The notes under the pieces were generated by a model. The model was given only the letters and a program-made list of their open reading frames with translations. It ran no database searches and was not told the origin of the DNA. The position numbers and the translations under genes are program-made. A stretch of DNA of 64,000 nt from an uncultured Umboniibacter sp. (lineage in GTDB: Bacteria; Pseudomonadota; Gammaproteobacteria; Pseudomonadales; DSM-25080): contig NZ_CANMGY010000008.1 in the NCBI RefSeq assembly GCF_947497555.1, positions 62,001 through 126,000 on the forward strand, written 5' to 3'. Positions 16,866 through 23,971 of the stretch are shown one piece after another; the stretch's first letter is position 1, and each line of letters starts with the position of its first letter.

Positions 16866-17077
16866 CTTCAAATGTGAATTTGCAATCAGAGCTTACCTGC
16901 CCGGAATGCAGCCATAGGAAAATGGAAACCATGCCCACCGATGCGTGCCAATGGTTTTATGAATGCGAACAGTGTCACGTACTGTTGAAACCAAAAGCTG
17001 GTGATTGTTGCGTTTATTGTTCCTATGGAACAGTGCCTTGCCCGCCAATTCAGCAAGACAAGTCATGTTGTTCATGA
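16862..17077 (+). CDS. GDCCVxC-domain small cysteine-rich protein of the mer operon
   Basis: A 71-residue protein with ten cysteines: a zinc-ribbon-like pair (CPECSH; CEQCH), the motif GDCCVYCSYGTVPCPPIQ, and a C-terminal CCS. The GDCCVxC family is known as small proteins next to merT/merP, some with selenocysteine in the motif; here all positions are Cys. Function is not established; binding or relaying Hg(II) in the cytoplasm is plausible. ATGA overlap with merP shows translational coupling. It is the last mer gene: no merA follows. Confidence 0.88.
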   Translation: MTSNVNLQSELTCPECSHRKMETMPTDACQWFYECEQCHVLLKPKAGDCCVYCSYGTVPCPPIQQDKSCCS

Positions 17078-17174
17078 CTTGACTGCTTGTTGAGTTGAGT
17101 ACCTCAAACAGGATTCCTCATAGCCCTCAACATCCTGCAACCGACAATTATTGCCATATTGTTCAATGAGCGCT

Positions 17175-17201
17175 ATATTCATATTTGTTACATATGAATA
17201 T
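17175..17201 (+). promoter_or_regulatory. Palindromic operator of the ParDE module
   Basis: Perfect 10-base arms ATATTCATAT / ATATGAATAT separated by seven bases, 13 bases upstream of the parD start. Typical of an autoregulatory site bound by a ribbon-helix-helix antitoxin. Confidence 0.75.
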
Positions 17202-17213
17202 TAGAGGTAAATC

Positions 17214-17462
17214 ATGGCGACTACCAGCTTAAGTCTTGGTGAACACTGGGAAGCATTCATCAAAAATGAAATATCCAGCGGCCGTTACGGCTCCGCAAGT
17301 GAGGTTGTGCGTGATGCCCTGCGCTCTATGGAAGAACGCAAAAGCAAGCTGGAAGCCCTGCGCTCGCATCTGGCCGAAGGCGCTAGCCAGGCCAGCAATG
17401 GTGACTTTGTTGACAATTTCTCTATGGACTCAGTTATCAATGACTTAGACGCTGAGTCCTGA
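17214..17462 (+). CDS. parD: ParD-type antitoxin (ribbon-helix-helix)
   Basis: An 82-residue antitoxin. The N-terminal part (TTSLSLGEHWEAFIKNEISSGRYGSASEVVRDALRSMEERKSKL) is the CopG/Arc-type ribbon-helix-helix of ParD; the flexible C-terminus (FVDNFSMDSVINDLDAES) should wrap around the toxin. RBS AGAGG lies nine bases upstream. The stop overlaps the toxin start by one base (TGATG), ensuring co-translation. A perfect palindrome upstream is the probable autoregulatory operator. Confidence 0.93.
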   Translation: MATTSLSLGEHWEAFIKNEISSGRYGSASEVVRDALRSMEERKSKLEALRSHLAEGASQASNGDFVDNFSMDSVINDLDAES

Positions 17463-17776
17463 TGGCACAAACACCCAATAGAAAGGTCAGAGTTACCCCA
17501 CGCGCCCAAGAAGACTTAATAAACATTGGTCGTTACACAGAAGGGACATGGGGAAAGGCTCAGCGAAACCGCTACTTAAAGGATATCGAAGCGCGTTTCT
17601 ACTGGCTCGCCGAAAATCCACTCCTGGGCAAACAACGAGTAGATATTTGCGAGGGCTACTACAGCTTTCCAGAAGGCCAGCATGTCGTGTTTTACCTGTT
17701 TGGCAGCTACTCAATTGATATCATCGGCATTCCTCACAAGGAAATGGACACGATTAGTTACTTCTTGGAAGACTGA
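17462..17776 (+). CDS. parE: ParE-type toxin (RelE/ParE superfamily)
   Basis: A 104-residue toxin of the RelE/ParE fold: VRVTPRAQEDLINIGRYTEGTWG at the N-terminus, then KDIEARFYWLAENPLLGKQR and EGYYSFPEGQHVVFYLF, ending with the strand IDIIGIPHKEMD. ParE members inhibit DNA gyrase. Conserved Arg and the GxxxR..I..GYY pattern are present. Encoded downstream of parD with one-base overlap, followed by a terminator. Probably stabilises the accessory region. Confidence 0.93.
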   Translation: MAQTPNRKVRVTPRAQEDLINIGRYTEGTWGKAQRNRYLKDIEARFYWLAENPLLGKQRVDICEGYYSFPEGQHVVFYLFGSYSIDIIGIPHKEMDTISYFLED

Positions 17777-17853
17777 CACCCAAATCAAAAGCCTGATAGG
17801 CTTCGAAGCAATACGCAGTAGCTATCACTAGCCAACACCAACTGAGCAACTCT

Positions 17854-17886
17854 CGAACCGTTTTTCATATTGATAGTTCCCACCAA
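17854..17886 (+). repeat. Direct repeat flanking the fic region, copy 1
   Basis: Shares CGAAC, then TTTTTCATATTGATA, then CACCAA with the copy at 19998-20030; differing bases cluster between. The two copies are in the same orientation about 2.14 kb apart and enclose the parDE terminator and fic. Confidence 0.6.
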
Positions 17887-17891
17887 ATGCC

Positions 17892-17923
17892 AAGCCCCAA
17901 CTGTTATCAGCTAGGGCTTTTTA
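17892..17923 (+). terminator. Terminator downstream of parDE
   Basis: AAGCCC (17892-17897) pairs with GGGCTT (17914-17919), with an inner CTG-TTAT-CAG stem, followed by TTTATT. About 115 bases after parE. Confidence 0.6.
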
Positions 17924-18513
17924 TTGCCGGCACTCTGCGCTTTAGACCCTATGTGGCCGGAGCTTTCGGACTTCGCCCACGGTTTAATCTCGAGCTGTTC
18001 GAGAAGAGCATTCTCTAAATTGCCGAATATTCTATGCACCTCTCCCTATCGACAACCATTGCAACATGGCTCGGCCATCTAAACCGAACACACGCCTCCG
18101 AAACATAAGAATTGAGCCCTCATCGGAGGAAGCCCGGTTTTCGCCTCTACGACTGCAAGTATCTAACAGTGCCGCAAATTTTCTCCAAAGGTCGCGATAA
18201 ATAATTGACTCATGCTCGCTATCTCACCACGTATCACCGTAAAAGACTTCACCCAAATAGATACGGTTCTTCAACAGTGTATAATTCGAATCGCGATTAA
18301 AAGCCTTTCCACCTTTAAACTCGCGTGTTCAATTGCGCTCTCATAGATGGTATCGACCATCGGCAGCCTTTGCCAACTTCAGAGTCTATAAAGTCCGTAC
18401 AAGCCATAAGTTGAGCACTAACCGATAATCCTTTCCAAAAGACGAGCGACGAGAATAAATGGCACAACGCTTTATATTTGGTTGTTCATTATTACGTGCC
18501 AGCTAAAAGGTTC
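17924..18513. other. Non-coding stretch between parDE and fic
   Basis: About 590 bases with no convincing frame on either strand and no recognised RNA. Possibly decayed accessory DNA. It probably contains the transcription end of the Fic gene. Just before it, at 17854-17886, is a 33-base motif repeated on the other side of fic. Confidence 0.5.
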
Positions 18514-19884
18514 TCAGCTCTTATAGGGGTGGTGCTCAGCCTTCCACGCGGCAAATTCTGAAGGGCGCAAACCATAGCGAGCTAGTACGCCCTCATGCAA
18601 TCGCCTCAACTCTTCGATGACTAAGGCTTGTAAATCATTCTGTTCGGGTTCGGGAATTTGCGCTTTAACAGCTTGCTGTATAACAGAATAGGGATCTTGA
18701 TGGACGCTGGTAACAACCAAGTGGATTGTTTGCTTGATAAAATTACGCCATGTCAGGCGCAAGGGATCCGGCTCTGCCAAATCCTGCTTAATCGCTAAAT
18801 ACTCTTGAGTGGAACGCTCATAGGCCCATACGTAAAGATCGCGCAATAATTCGACTCGAGCCATTTCATATATACCAAGCGTGGCTCGACTGTATGCTTG
18901 CTCAGGTACATCCAGGAACGTCAACGGACAGAGATTGGCGCGAAACAATGGCAGATTTGCAGCCAAGCGGGAGGTTCGTTTATTGATATCGGCAAATGGC
19001 TGCAAATAGGGTAAATGCACCATCATAAAAAATGACTGCTCAAAGGCATCACCAATTTGCCTAGTCTTACTTAATACTAGCTTCAGAGTATTTTCTATTT
19101 GCGCGGGAACCGACAATGGCCTGAAGACACTCTTACCAATATCAACAGCGTGCTGACGAATCCGTCCTTCATCTGCCGGGTTGGGCAGCAAGTTTTCTGA
19201 AAGCGCGCTGTGAATATTCATCAAGGTATATTCATTGAATTCAGCTGTATCGATATTTTCTACCAACAACTCAATAGCTGACTTATGATTCAAAATCATT
19301 TGCGTTTCAATCGCCGCTTTACCCTGAGCCGATCTTCCGTGCTCAATGAGTTCGCGAGTATCTAATCGAGAATAAGTGTTCCCTTCTAAATGGCTTGATG
19401 CCCACGATAAATCAATCAATAGTCGATTTAAAATGGCGCGCGAGTAGGTACCAACAGGTTGCTGACTATCTGTAGTTCTCCCCATTTTGTGCAATTGCCG
19501 ACGCAATGACTCAGACAAATACCAAGTTTTATTTGGCTGATAGGAATTGAGCAACTCCTGTTGATAACCTACGGGCTTGCGGGCTTCTAACGGCTGATTG
19601 ATGTAACTTAAAATATCCTGGCTATCAGCGGATACTGGAATGAAGGAAGGAAACGCATCTCTACTATTCGTGTGTAGGCCAGCGTTGGGGAGGGCATCCA
19701 CACCAAAATATCGGCGAGCACGTCCTTCTCCGCGAGCAATCACCAGACCTTCATCAATGAACTTGGCAATCTGCCGCTGGGCTGTTCTTCGGGCGATATT
19801 TGGGTGTTGCGTTAACAGCTCAGCCAGTGTGACACCTTGAGAAGATACTTTAATGCTGGCAAGAAGTTCGTTGTTAGGAGGCAT
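18514..19884 (-). CDS. Fic family protein with N-terminal winged helix and altered catalytic motif
   Basis: A 456-residue protein. Residues about 1-60 form a helix-turn-helix (GVTLAELLTQHPNIARRTAQRQIAKFIDEGLV). The Fic core follows, with the inhibitory-helix type motif SSHLEGN at 163-169 and the active-site region at 295-304. Active Fic enzymes have HxFx[D/E]GN[G/K]R and use the His to AMPylate targets; here the motif reads QPFADINKRT, so His is Gln295 and the first Gly is Ile300. Such variants form a recognisable Fic subgroup; AMP transfer may be lost or altered. The DNA-binding domain and the TGGCGCA operator cluster just upstream suggest autoregulation. It stands alone in the accessory block. 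Confidence 0.9.
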   Translation of the reverse strand: MPPNNELLASIKVSSQGVTLAELLTQHPNIARRTAQRQIAKFIDEGLVIARGEGRARRYFGVDALPNAGLHTNSRDAFPSFIPVSADSQDILSYINQPLEARKPVGYQQELLNSYQPNKTWYLSESLRRQLHKMGRTTDSQQPVGTYSRAILNRLLIDLSWASSHLEGNTYSRLDTRELIEHGRSAQGKAAIETQMILNHKSAIELLVENIDTAEFNEYTLMNIHSALSENLLPNPADEGRIRQHAVDIGKSVFRPLSVPAQIENTLKLVLSKTRQIGDAFEQSFFMMVHLPYLQPFADINKRTSRLAANLPLFRANLCPLTFLDVPEQAYSRATLGIYEMARVELLRDLYVWAYERSTQEYLAIKQDLAEPDPLRLTWRNFIKQTIHLVVTSVHQDPYSVIQQAVKAQIPEPEQNDLQALVIEELRRLHEGVLARYGLRPSEFAAWKAEHHPYKS

Positions 19885-19913
19885 GAACGGTTTGGCGCCC
19901 TTATAAGTAATAG

Positions 19914-19977
19914 ATGGCGCAATTATGGCGCAGTTTTCAGAACTGCGCCACTTCTAATGATTTTTATGGCGCAGTTT
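19914..19977 (-). promoter_or_regulatory. Operator array upstream of the Fic gene
   Basis: A perfect palindrome TGGCGCAGTT-TTCAG-AACTGCGCCA at 19926-19950, plus two further direct TGGCGCA half-sites at 19915-19921 and 19967-19973. All lie within 95 bases of the fic start codon. Likely target of the protein's own winged helix or another regulator. Confidence 0.7.
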
Positions 19978-19997
19978 AGCGTTTCTTCGAACAGTAG

Positions 19998-20030
19998 CGA
20001 ACGATTTTTCATATTGATAACGACCACCAA
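19998..20030 (+). repeat. Direct repeat flanking the fic region, copy 2
   Basis: Matches the motif at 17854-17886, sharing the uninterrupted core TTTTTCATATTGATA. Confidence 0.6.
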
Positions 20031-20098
20031 CTTGTAAATATCCCCGCTTAGCCCTCACCGTCCATTAGGGATTGTTATCAACCCGCAACTTTTCAATC

Positions 20099-20417
20099 AG
20101 AAATTGAAAGCCCAATGATGGCTGGCCCTGGCACATCTGAAGGTGAAAAGCTGGATGTCATGGTTACGCTGACCGAAGCATAAGAAGCTAAGCATTTCCC
20201 TATGGATCTGCCTGATCCTGTTGAAGCCATCAAGTTTGAGATGGAACGTAAAGGCTTAACAGTCAAAGACCTTGAGCCCATGATTGGTAAAAGCAATCGA
20301 GTCTATGGAATTCTCAATCACAAACGCTCGCTCACACTAAAAATGATCTGGAAGCTGCATGAGGGCGTGGTTATTCCGGCTGAGTCTCTGATCAAGCCAC
20401 CGCAGACAGATGCTTAA
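20099..20417 (+). pseudogene. Decayed duplicate of the HigA antitoxin gene
   Basis: Aligns with residues ~18-122 of the intact HigA at 21341-21709. It has no start region and carries TAA at 20181-20183 where the intact gene has TAT (EAYEAKHF becomes EA-stop-EAKHF). The remainder from 20202 is still open for 71 residues (MDLPDPVEAIKFEMERKG...), containing the helix-turn-helix, so a DNA-binding fragment might be made from the internal ATG. No toxin gene precedes it. Confidence 0.88.
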
Positions 20418-20490
20418 ACATGATGATTTCCAGAGCATTGCCGAGATGGGCTTTCGGTTTGTTGCGCTTGAACAGGAGAAAAAGCAACTT
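20099..20490 (+). repeat. Direct duplication carrying a decayed higA, copy 1
   Basis: About 390 bases nearly identical to 21391-21780, covering most of the higA antitoxin and about 70 bases of its 3' flank. Both copies end in a shared GAGCATTGCCGAGATGGGC segment. This copy lacks the first ~17 codons of higA. Confidence 0.9.
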
Positions 20491-20857
20491 TGGAAAGCAA
20501 CAAAACTCCTATCATTACTGCGATAATTTCCAATGTCAGATAAACAAGCATGAGCCAGTGAGGCATGCCATCTACAATTAAACTAATCGCTCTGCCAGCA
20601 GCAACCCCCGACATGAATACTATCTGGCTGTATAAAGCAGCTTGCCTGACCAGCACGTTAAACGCGCCAATGAACCAGAACACTGACATAGCCAAATAAA
20701 GGCCCATCATAGCCCGATAAATGTGAATAGCATTAATGTCGGTCACCGTCATACCGAACAAAAAATGAAGGCTTTCTTGTGGCGCGACTCCGTAGGAGAG
20801 TGCTATTGGAAATAGGCTAACTGAAACCAGTAATAGAAACATCTGACGTAAATTCAT
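20414..20857 (-). CDS. DUF4345-like four-helix membrane protein
   Basis: A 147-residue membrane protein with four predicted helices (about 5-22, 45-65, 72-95, 102-123). The pattern IHIYRAMMGLYLAMSVFWFIGA and GRAISLIVDGMPHW is that of DUF4345 proteins, whose role is unknown. The last ~20 residues (TESPSRQCSGNHHV and before) are encoded inside the duplicated higA 3' flank, so the original C-terminus was probably replaced when the repeat arose. It has no obvious operon partner. Confidence 0.78.
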   Translation of the reverse strand: MNLRQMFLLLVSVSLFPIALSYGVAPQESLHFLFGMTVTDINAIHIYRAMMGLYLAMSVFWFIGAFNVLVRQAALYSQIVFMSGVAAGRAISLIVDGMPHWLMLVYLTLEIIAVMIGVLLLSKVAFSPVQAQQTESPSRQCSGNHHV

Positions 20858-21004
20858 AGTTGTTCACCTCTGTTGGGGTAATTTTTGACCTTTGCCGTCA
20901 ATTACATAACTCTCTTTGTGTCATAACTGCCTGATACTCAGTCATAATTATTCTCCATCATATTCTAGTTGCCTAAGTCCCATTTTGGGACTATGATTAA
21001 CTTT

Positions 21005-21307
21005 ATGAGAATCATTGCCTTATCGACACTGAAAGCTTTCTGGGAGGAACACCCAGAGTACTCGGACGCGAAGGAGCCTACGCTTGCTTGGTATCGACAT
21101 GCCTTAGCGGCTGACTGGAGAGCACCTGCCGACGTTAAGCGGGACTTCAGAAATGCCAGCATCCTCAAAGATGGGCGGGTGGTTTTCAATATTGCGGGTA
21201 ACAAGTACCGTTTGGTCGCGTGGATCAACTATGCCTATCGCGTGGTTTATATTCGGTTCATCGGTACCCATGCTCAATACGATAGAATTGACGTACAAAC
21301 TATTTAA
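21005..21307 (+). CDS. higB: HigB-type toxin
   Basis: A 100-residue ribosome-dependent mRNA interferase of the RelE superfamily. The sequence shows the family core: MRIIALSTLKAFWEEHPEYSDA, ADWRAPADVKRDFRNASIL, GRVVFNIAGNKYRLVAWINY, and the terminal VVYIRFIGTHAQYDRID with the catalytic-region His. The ATG at 21005 matches family starts; the frame is open 12 codons upstream. higA follows 33 bases later, toxin-first order typical of HigBA. Confidence 0.94.
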   Translation: MRIIALSTLKAFWEEHPEYSDAKEPTLAWYRHALAADWRAPADVKRDFRNASILKDGRVVFNIAGNKYRLVAWINYAYRVVYIRFIGTHAQYDRIDVQTI

Positions 21308-21340
21308 TTACCTCAAAGGTAGAAACGAGAGGCTAACACA

Positions 21341-21709
21341 ATGGACATCAAACCGATTAAAACTGATGCCGACTACCGAGTGGCATTAAAAGAAATTGAA
21401 AGCCTGATGATGGCTGGCGCTGATACACCTGAAGGTGAAAAGCTGGATGTCATGGTCACGCTTATCGAAGCATATGAAGCTAAGCATTTCCCTATGGATC
21501 TGCCTGATCCAGTTGAAGCCATCAAGTTTGAGATGGAACGTAAAGGTTTAACAGTCAAAGATCTTGAACCCATGATTGGTAAAAGCAACCGAGTCTATGA
21601 AATTCTCAATCACAAACGCTCGCTCACACTAAAAATGATCTGGAAGCTACATGAGGGCTTGGGTATTCCGGCTGAGTCTCTGATCAAGCCACCACAGGCA
21701 CATGCTTAA
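21341..21709 (+). CDS. higA: HigA-type antitoxin with XRE helix-turn-helix
   Basis: A 122-residue antitoxin. The N-terminal ~50 residues (IKTDADYRVALKEIESLMM..EGEKLDVMVTLIEAYEAKH) are the HigB-neutralising part, the rest is a Cro/XRE helix-turn-helix (GLTVKDLEPMIGKSNRVYEILNHKRSLTLKMIWKLHEGLGIP). GAGAGG lies 13 bases upstream of the ATG. Partner of the HigB toxin upstream; a truncated duplicate lies at 20099-20417. Confidence 0.94.
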   Translation: MDIKPIKTDADYRVALKEIESLMMAGADTPEGEKLDVMVTLIEAYEAKHFPMDLPDPVEAIKFEMERKGLTVKDLEPMIGKSNRVYEILNHKRSLTLKMIWKLHEGLGIPAESLIKPPQAHA

Positions 21710-21780
21710 ACATGATGCCTTCAGAGCATTGCCGAGATGGGCTTTCGGTTTGTTGCGCTTGAACAGAAAAAAAAGAACTT
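21391..21780 (+). repeat. Direct duplication, copy 2 (with intact higA)
   Basis: Second copy of the ~390-base repeat described at 20099-20490; it includes higA from codon 17 and about 70 bases beyond the stop. Confidence 0.9.
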
Positions 21781-21887
21781 CTAGCTCTCAGAGAGCGCCT
21801 TCAACAACCTGACCTCTCCCCAACAATCAAAACCAAAAGCCGTAACCCAACGTATCCCTTAAGCACCCCACTTTTAGGCTAGAAACT

Positions 21888-22067
21888 ATGTTTTCGTTAT
21901 TTAAGAAAGACCCAATAAAGAAGCTGGACAAAATTTATCTCAGTAAGCTCGAAGCTGCGATGTTCGCTCAGCGTAATGGTGACATAAAGACTTATTCGAT
22001 GATCACAGCGGAAGCGGAAGAGATAAGAGTAAAGATCGATGAATTAAAAGCTGCTCAGCAGCCCTAA
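21888..22067 (+). CDS. DUF6435-like small protein
   Basis: A 59-residue protein starting MFSLFKKDPIKKLDKIYLSK and continuing LEAAMFAQRNGDIKTYSMIT with a helical, charged C-terminus. This pattern (short hydrophobic start, KKDP, KLE.AM.AQRNGDI..Y) is that of DUF6435, small proteins common in marine gammaproteobacteria with no known function. The start follows AGAAACT; no strong RBS is seen. It may mark the return from accessory to core DNA. Confidence 0.75.
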   Translation: MFSLFKKDPIKKLDKIYLSKLEAAMFAQRNGDIKTYSMITAEAEEIRVKIDELKAAQQP

Positions 22068-22154
22068 GCTGACGCTTGAGATTAAGATTGATAATTGAGA
22101 TTGATAATTAAGAGCATCGCTTATCACCAGGTATTACCCTCCCGCGTGTTCGCT

Positions 22155-23246
22155 TTAGCTCGTGGCGTGATCATTGATAAGTAGAGTGCTCTTAATCTCG
22201 GACGATGGCATAGTGGTCGCAGACCAAAGCTGTTGAGACAGTGCAGTTAGTTGCCGCTCATCGTAATGTTTGAAATCACCCCGCACAATACACTCCGCCA
22301 AGGCTTTGGCGACATCGGGATAAATACAGCGAGTATTTCCTGGTGCACTAAGCCACGCTTCAATCGTGTTCTCATCCAGCGAATTCATCGTCATACCCCA
22401 GCCCAGCTTTCGCAATGCAAGGGCATTGGAGTGTTGCTCCATTTGACCTGAAATCGGTTTCACCAAAATCTTCTTACCAAGGAATAGGGCTTCACTCGCT
22501 AGCTCAAAACCAGCATTGGTGATCACCCCTTCACTACTGGCTAAGTCATGCTGAAAGCCTGCCCGGGATAACGGGCGTAGGAAGACATTGCCCACTTGCT
22601 CCGCTTGCTTGTGTTGGCCATAGTAATAGAACTTCTTATCCGGAAATTTCTGCAACAACGGAATCACATCCTGCGGAGATTCAAAATTAAGGTACACAAC
22701 AACTTTGTCTTTTTCAGCGGCTAGGGGCTGTTCCGTTACATCAATCATGGGCGGCAGAATTGGGTGGCCGAAATGATGCCAATGCAAACCAATCTGAATT
22801 TCTGCCGGAGCAAACCATTTCATTATTGCTCGGGTAACAAACGAGTCACCTTCAATGGGGATCGCGTAATTGAAAGCGCTCTGATGTCCGATATTGATAC
22901 AGGTCTTTTTCTGAAGACGTGCTGCCCAAGCGGTAACCGGTTCAAAGTCGGAGAGAATGAGATCGTAGCTGCTCAGATCTAGCCCTCTGATATCTTTCAT
23001 GAATTGAGGAAGATTGTTATCCACCAACGTTTTAAGCACATTGATTCTGCCGCGTTCAGTAGTGAACGTCAGACCCCCTAAGGCCCGGTAGTTGCCAAAT
23101 TGCTCCATATCAAAATACTGGTCCTGAGCGCGACCACTGAATAGGAAGTCCAGCTCAACCCCCGCAGCGCTTAGATGGGATTCAAGGGCTCTAGCCCTCG
23201 TAATGTGGCCATTTCCTGTACCTTGAACGCCAAAAAGTATTTTCAT
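22155..23246 (-). CDS. Glycosyltransferase, MJ1255/VC2487 family
   Basis: A 363-residue GT-B-fold protein of the MJ1255/VC2487 group. The N-terminus has ILFGVQGTGNGHITRARAL, a nucleotide-sugar-type glycine loop, and the C-terminal domain has ASSEGVITNAGFELASEALFLGKKILVKPISGQMEQHSNA, which resembles the donor-binding region of UDP-sugar transferases such as MurG. Acceptor and donor are unknown. Its ATG overlaps the PAP2 stop by four bases, so the pair is an operon that may act on a lipid-linked substrate. Confidence 0.88.
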   Translation of the reverse strand: MKILFGVQGTGNGHITRARALESHLSAAGVELDFLFSGRAQDQYFDMEQFGNYRALGGLTFTTERGRINVLKTLVDNNLPQFMKDIRGLDLSSYDLILSDFEPVTAWAARLQKKTCINIGHQSAFNYAIPIEGDSFVTRAIMKWFAPAEIQIGLHWHHFGHPILPPMIDVTEQPLAAEKDKVVVYLNFESPQDVIPLLQKFPDKKFYYYGQHKQAEQVGNVFLRPLSRAGFQHDLASSEGVITNAGFELASEALFLGKKILVKPISGQMEQHSNALALRKLGWGMTMNSLDENTIEAWLSAPGNTRCIYPDVAKALAECIVRGDFKHYDERQLTALSQQLWSATTMPSSEIKSTLLINDHATS

Positions 23247-23764
23247 AGATAACCCAATAGATTGAGAGTAATCAAGGCAACCGATGTACCCAAGGTCGCG
23301 CCTGCCAGGATGTCAGTGGGAAAATGAACCCCCAGCACAACTCTTGATGAGCCCACCGCAATTGCCCAGATGTGTAAAAGCGGAAATGTCACCGGCACTA
23401 GCACACTAATAAGGGTGGCCATCAAGAATGAGGCCGAAGTGTGTCCGGATGGGAAACTGAACTCGTCGCTAGGGATCACTAAACTCTTGTAATTCTTTAG
23501 AATCTTCGCGGGGCGGTTGCGCTTAAAACCCTTTTTAAAAATGGTATAAAGCGTCCGCTCTAGTGCGAATGCTGAGACCAGAAGCAGGAACAAATCGAAC
23601 TCACTAAACAGTAATGACAGAAGGGCTGCAACGGCATAGAGATGGCCGTCACCAGATTTTGAAATAAACAGAGCAGCGCGAATCATTGCTTGTTTGTTAG
23701 TGCGCTGAAGTACCCAGTCAAAGGTAAACACATCGTGTTCGTGAACAATCTCAAGAATCTTCAT
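23243..23764 (-). CDS. PAP2-superfamily membrane phosphatase
   Basis: A 173-residue inner-membrane protein with the phosphatidic-acid-phosphatase signature in three parts: KKGFKRNRP near 90, FPSGHTSAS near 117 (catalytic His), and SRVVLGVHFPTDILAGA near 150 (second His and Asp). Five or so helices. Likely hydrolyses a lipid phosphate or pyrophosphate such as undecaprenyl pyrophosphate. GGAGG eight bases upstream of the ATG at 23764. Coupled to the downstream glycosyltransferase by ATGA overlap. Confidence 0.92.
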   Translation of the reverse strand: MKILEIVHEHDVFTFDWVLQRTNKQAMIRAALFISKSGDGHLYAVAALLSLLFSEFDLFLLLVSAFALERTLYTIFKKGFKRNRPAKILKNYKSLVIPSDEFSFPSGHTSASFLMATLISVLVPVTFPLLHIWAIAVGSSRVVLGVHFPTDILAGATLGTSVALITLNLLGYL

Positions 23765-23971
23765 GACACCTCCTCACACAATACGTGTAATGATTTCTCA
23801 ATGGAGCGCTTCTTCATGGGAATTATTATCGAGGGGATGTGTGAACTTTTTCTTACGCAGCAATGAAAGTTCTATGACATGAGCGGTGACTTGGAGCGAG
23901 CGCTAGCGCGCCTAGCTATCGTTTTCTAATGCAATATGAAGGGCCTCTATTCAGCCCCTTAGAGCTTAATC

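Noticed and set aside
17777-18513. Possible integron attC or CRISPR-like structure
   Set aside because: I found no pair of RYYYAAC/GTTRRRY core sites and no regular repeat-spacer pattern.
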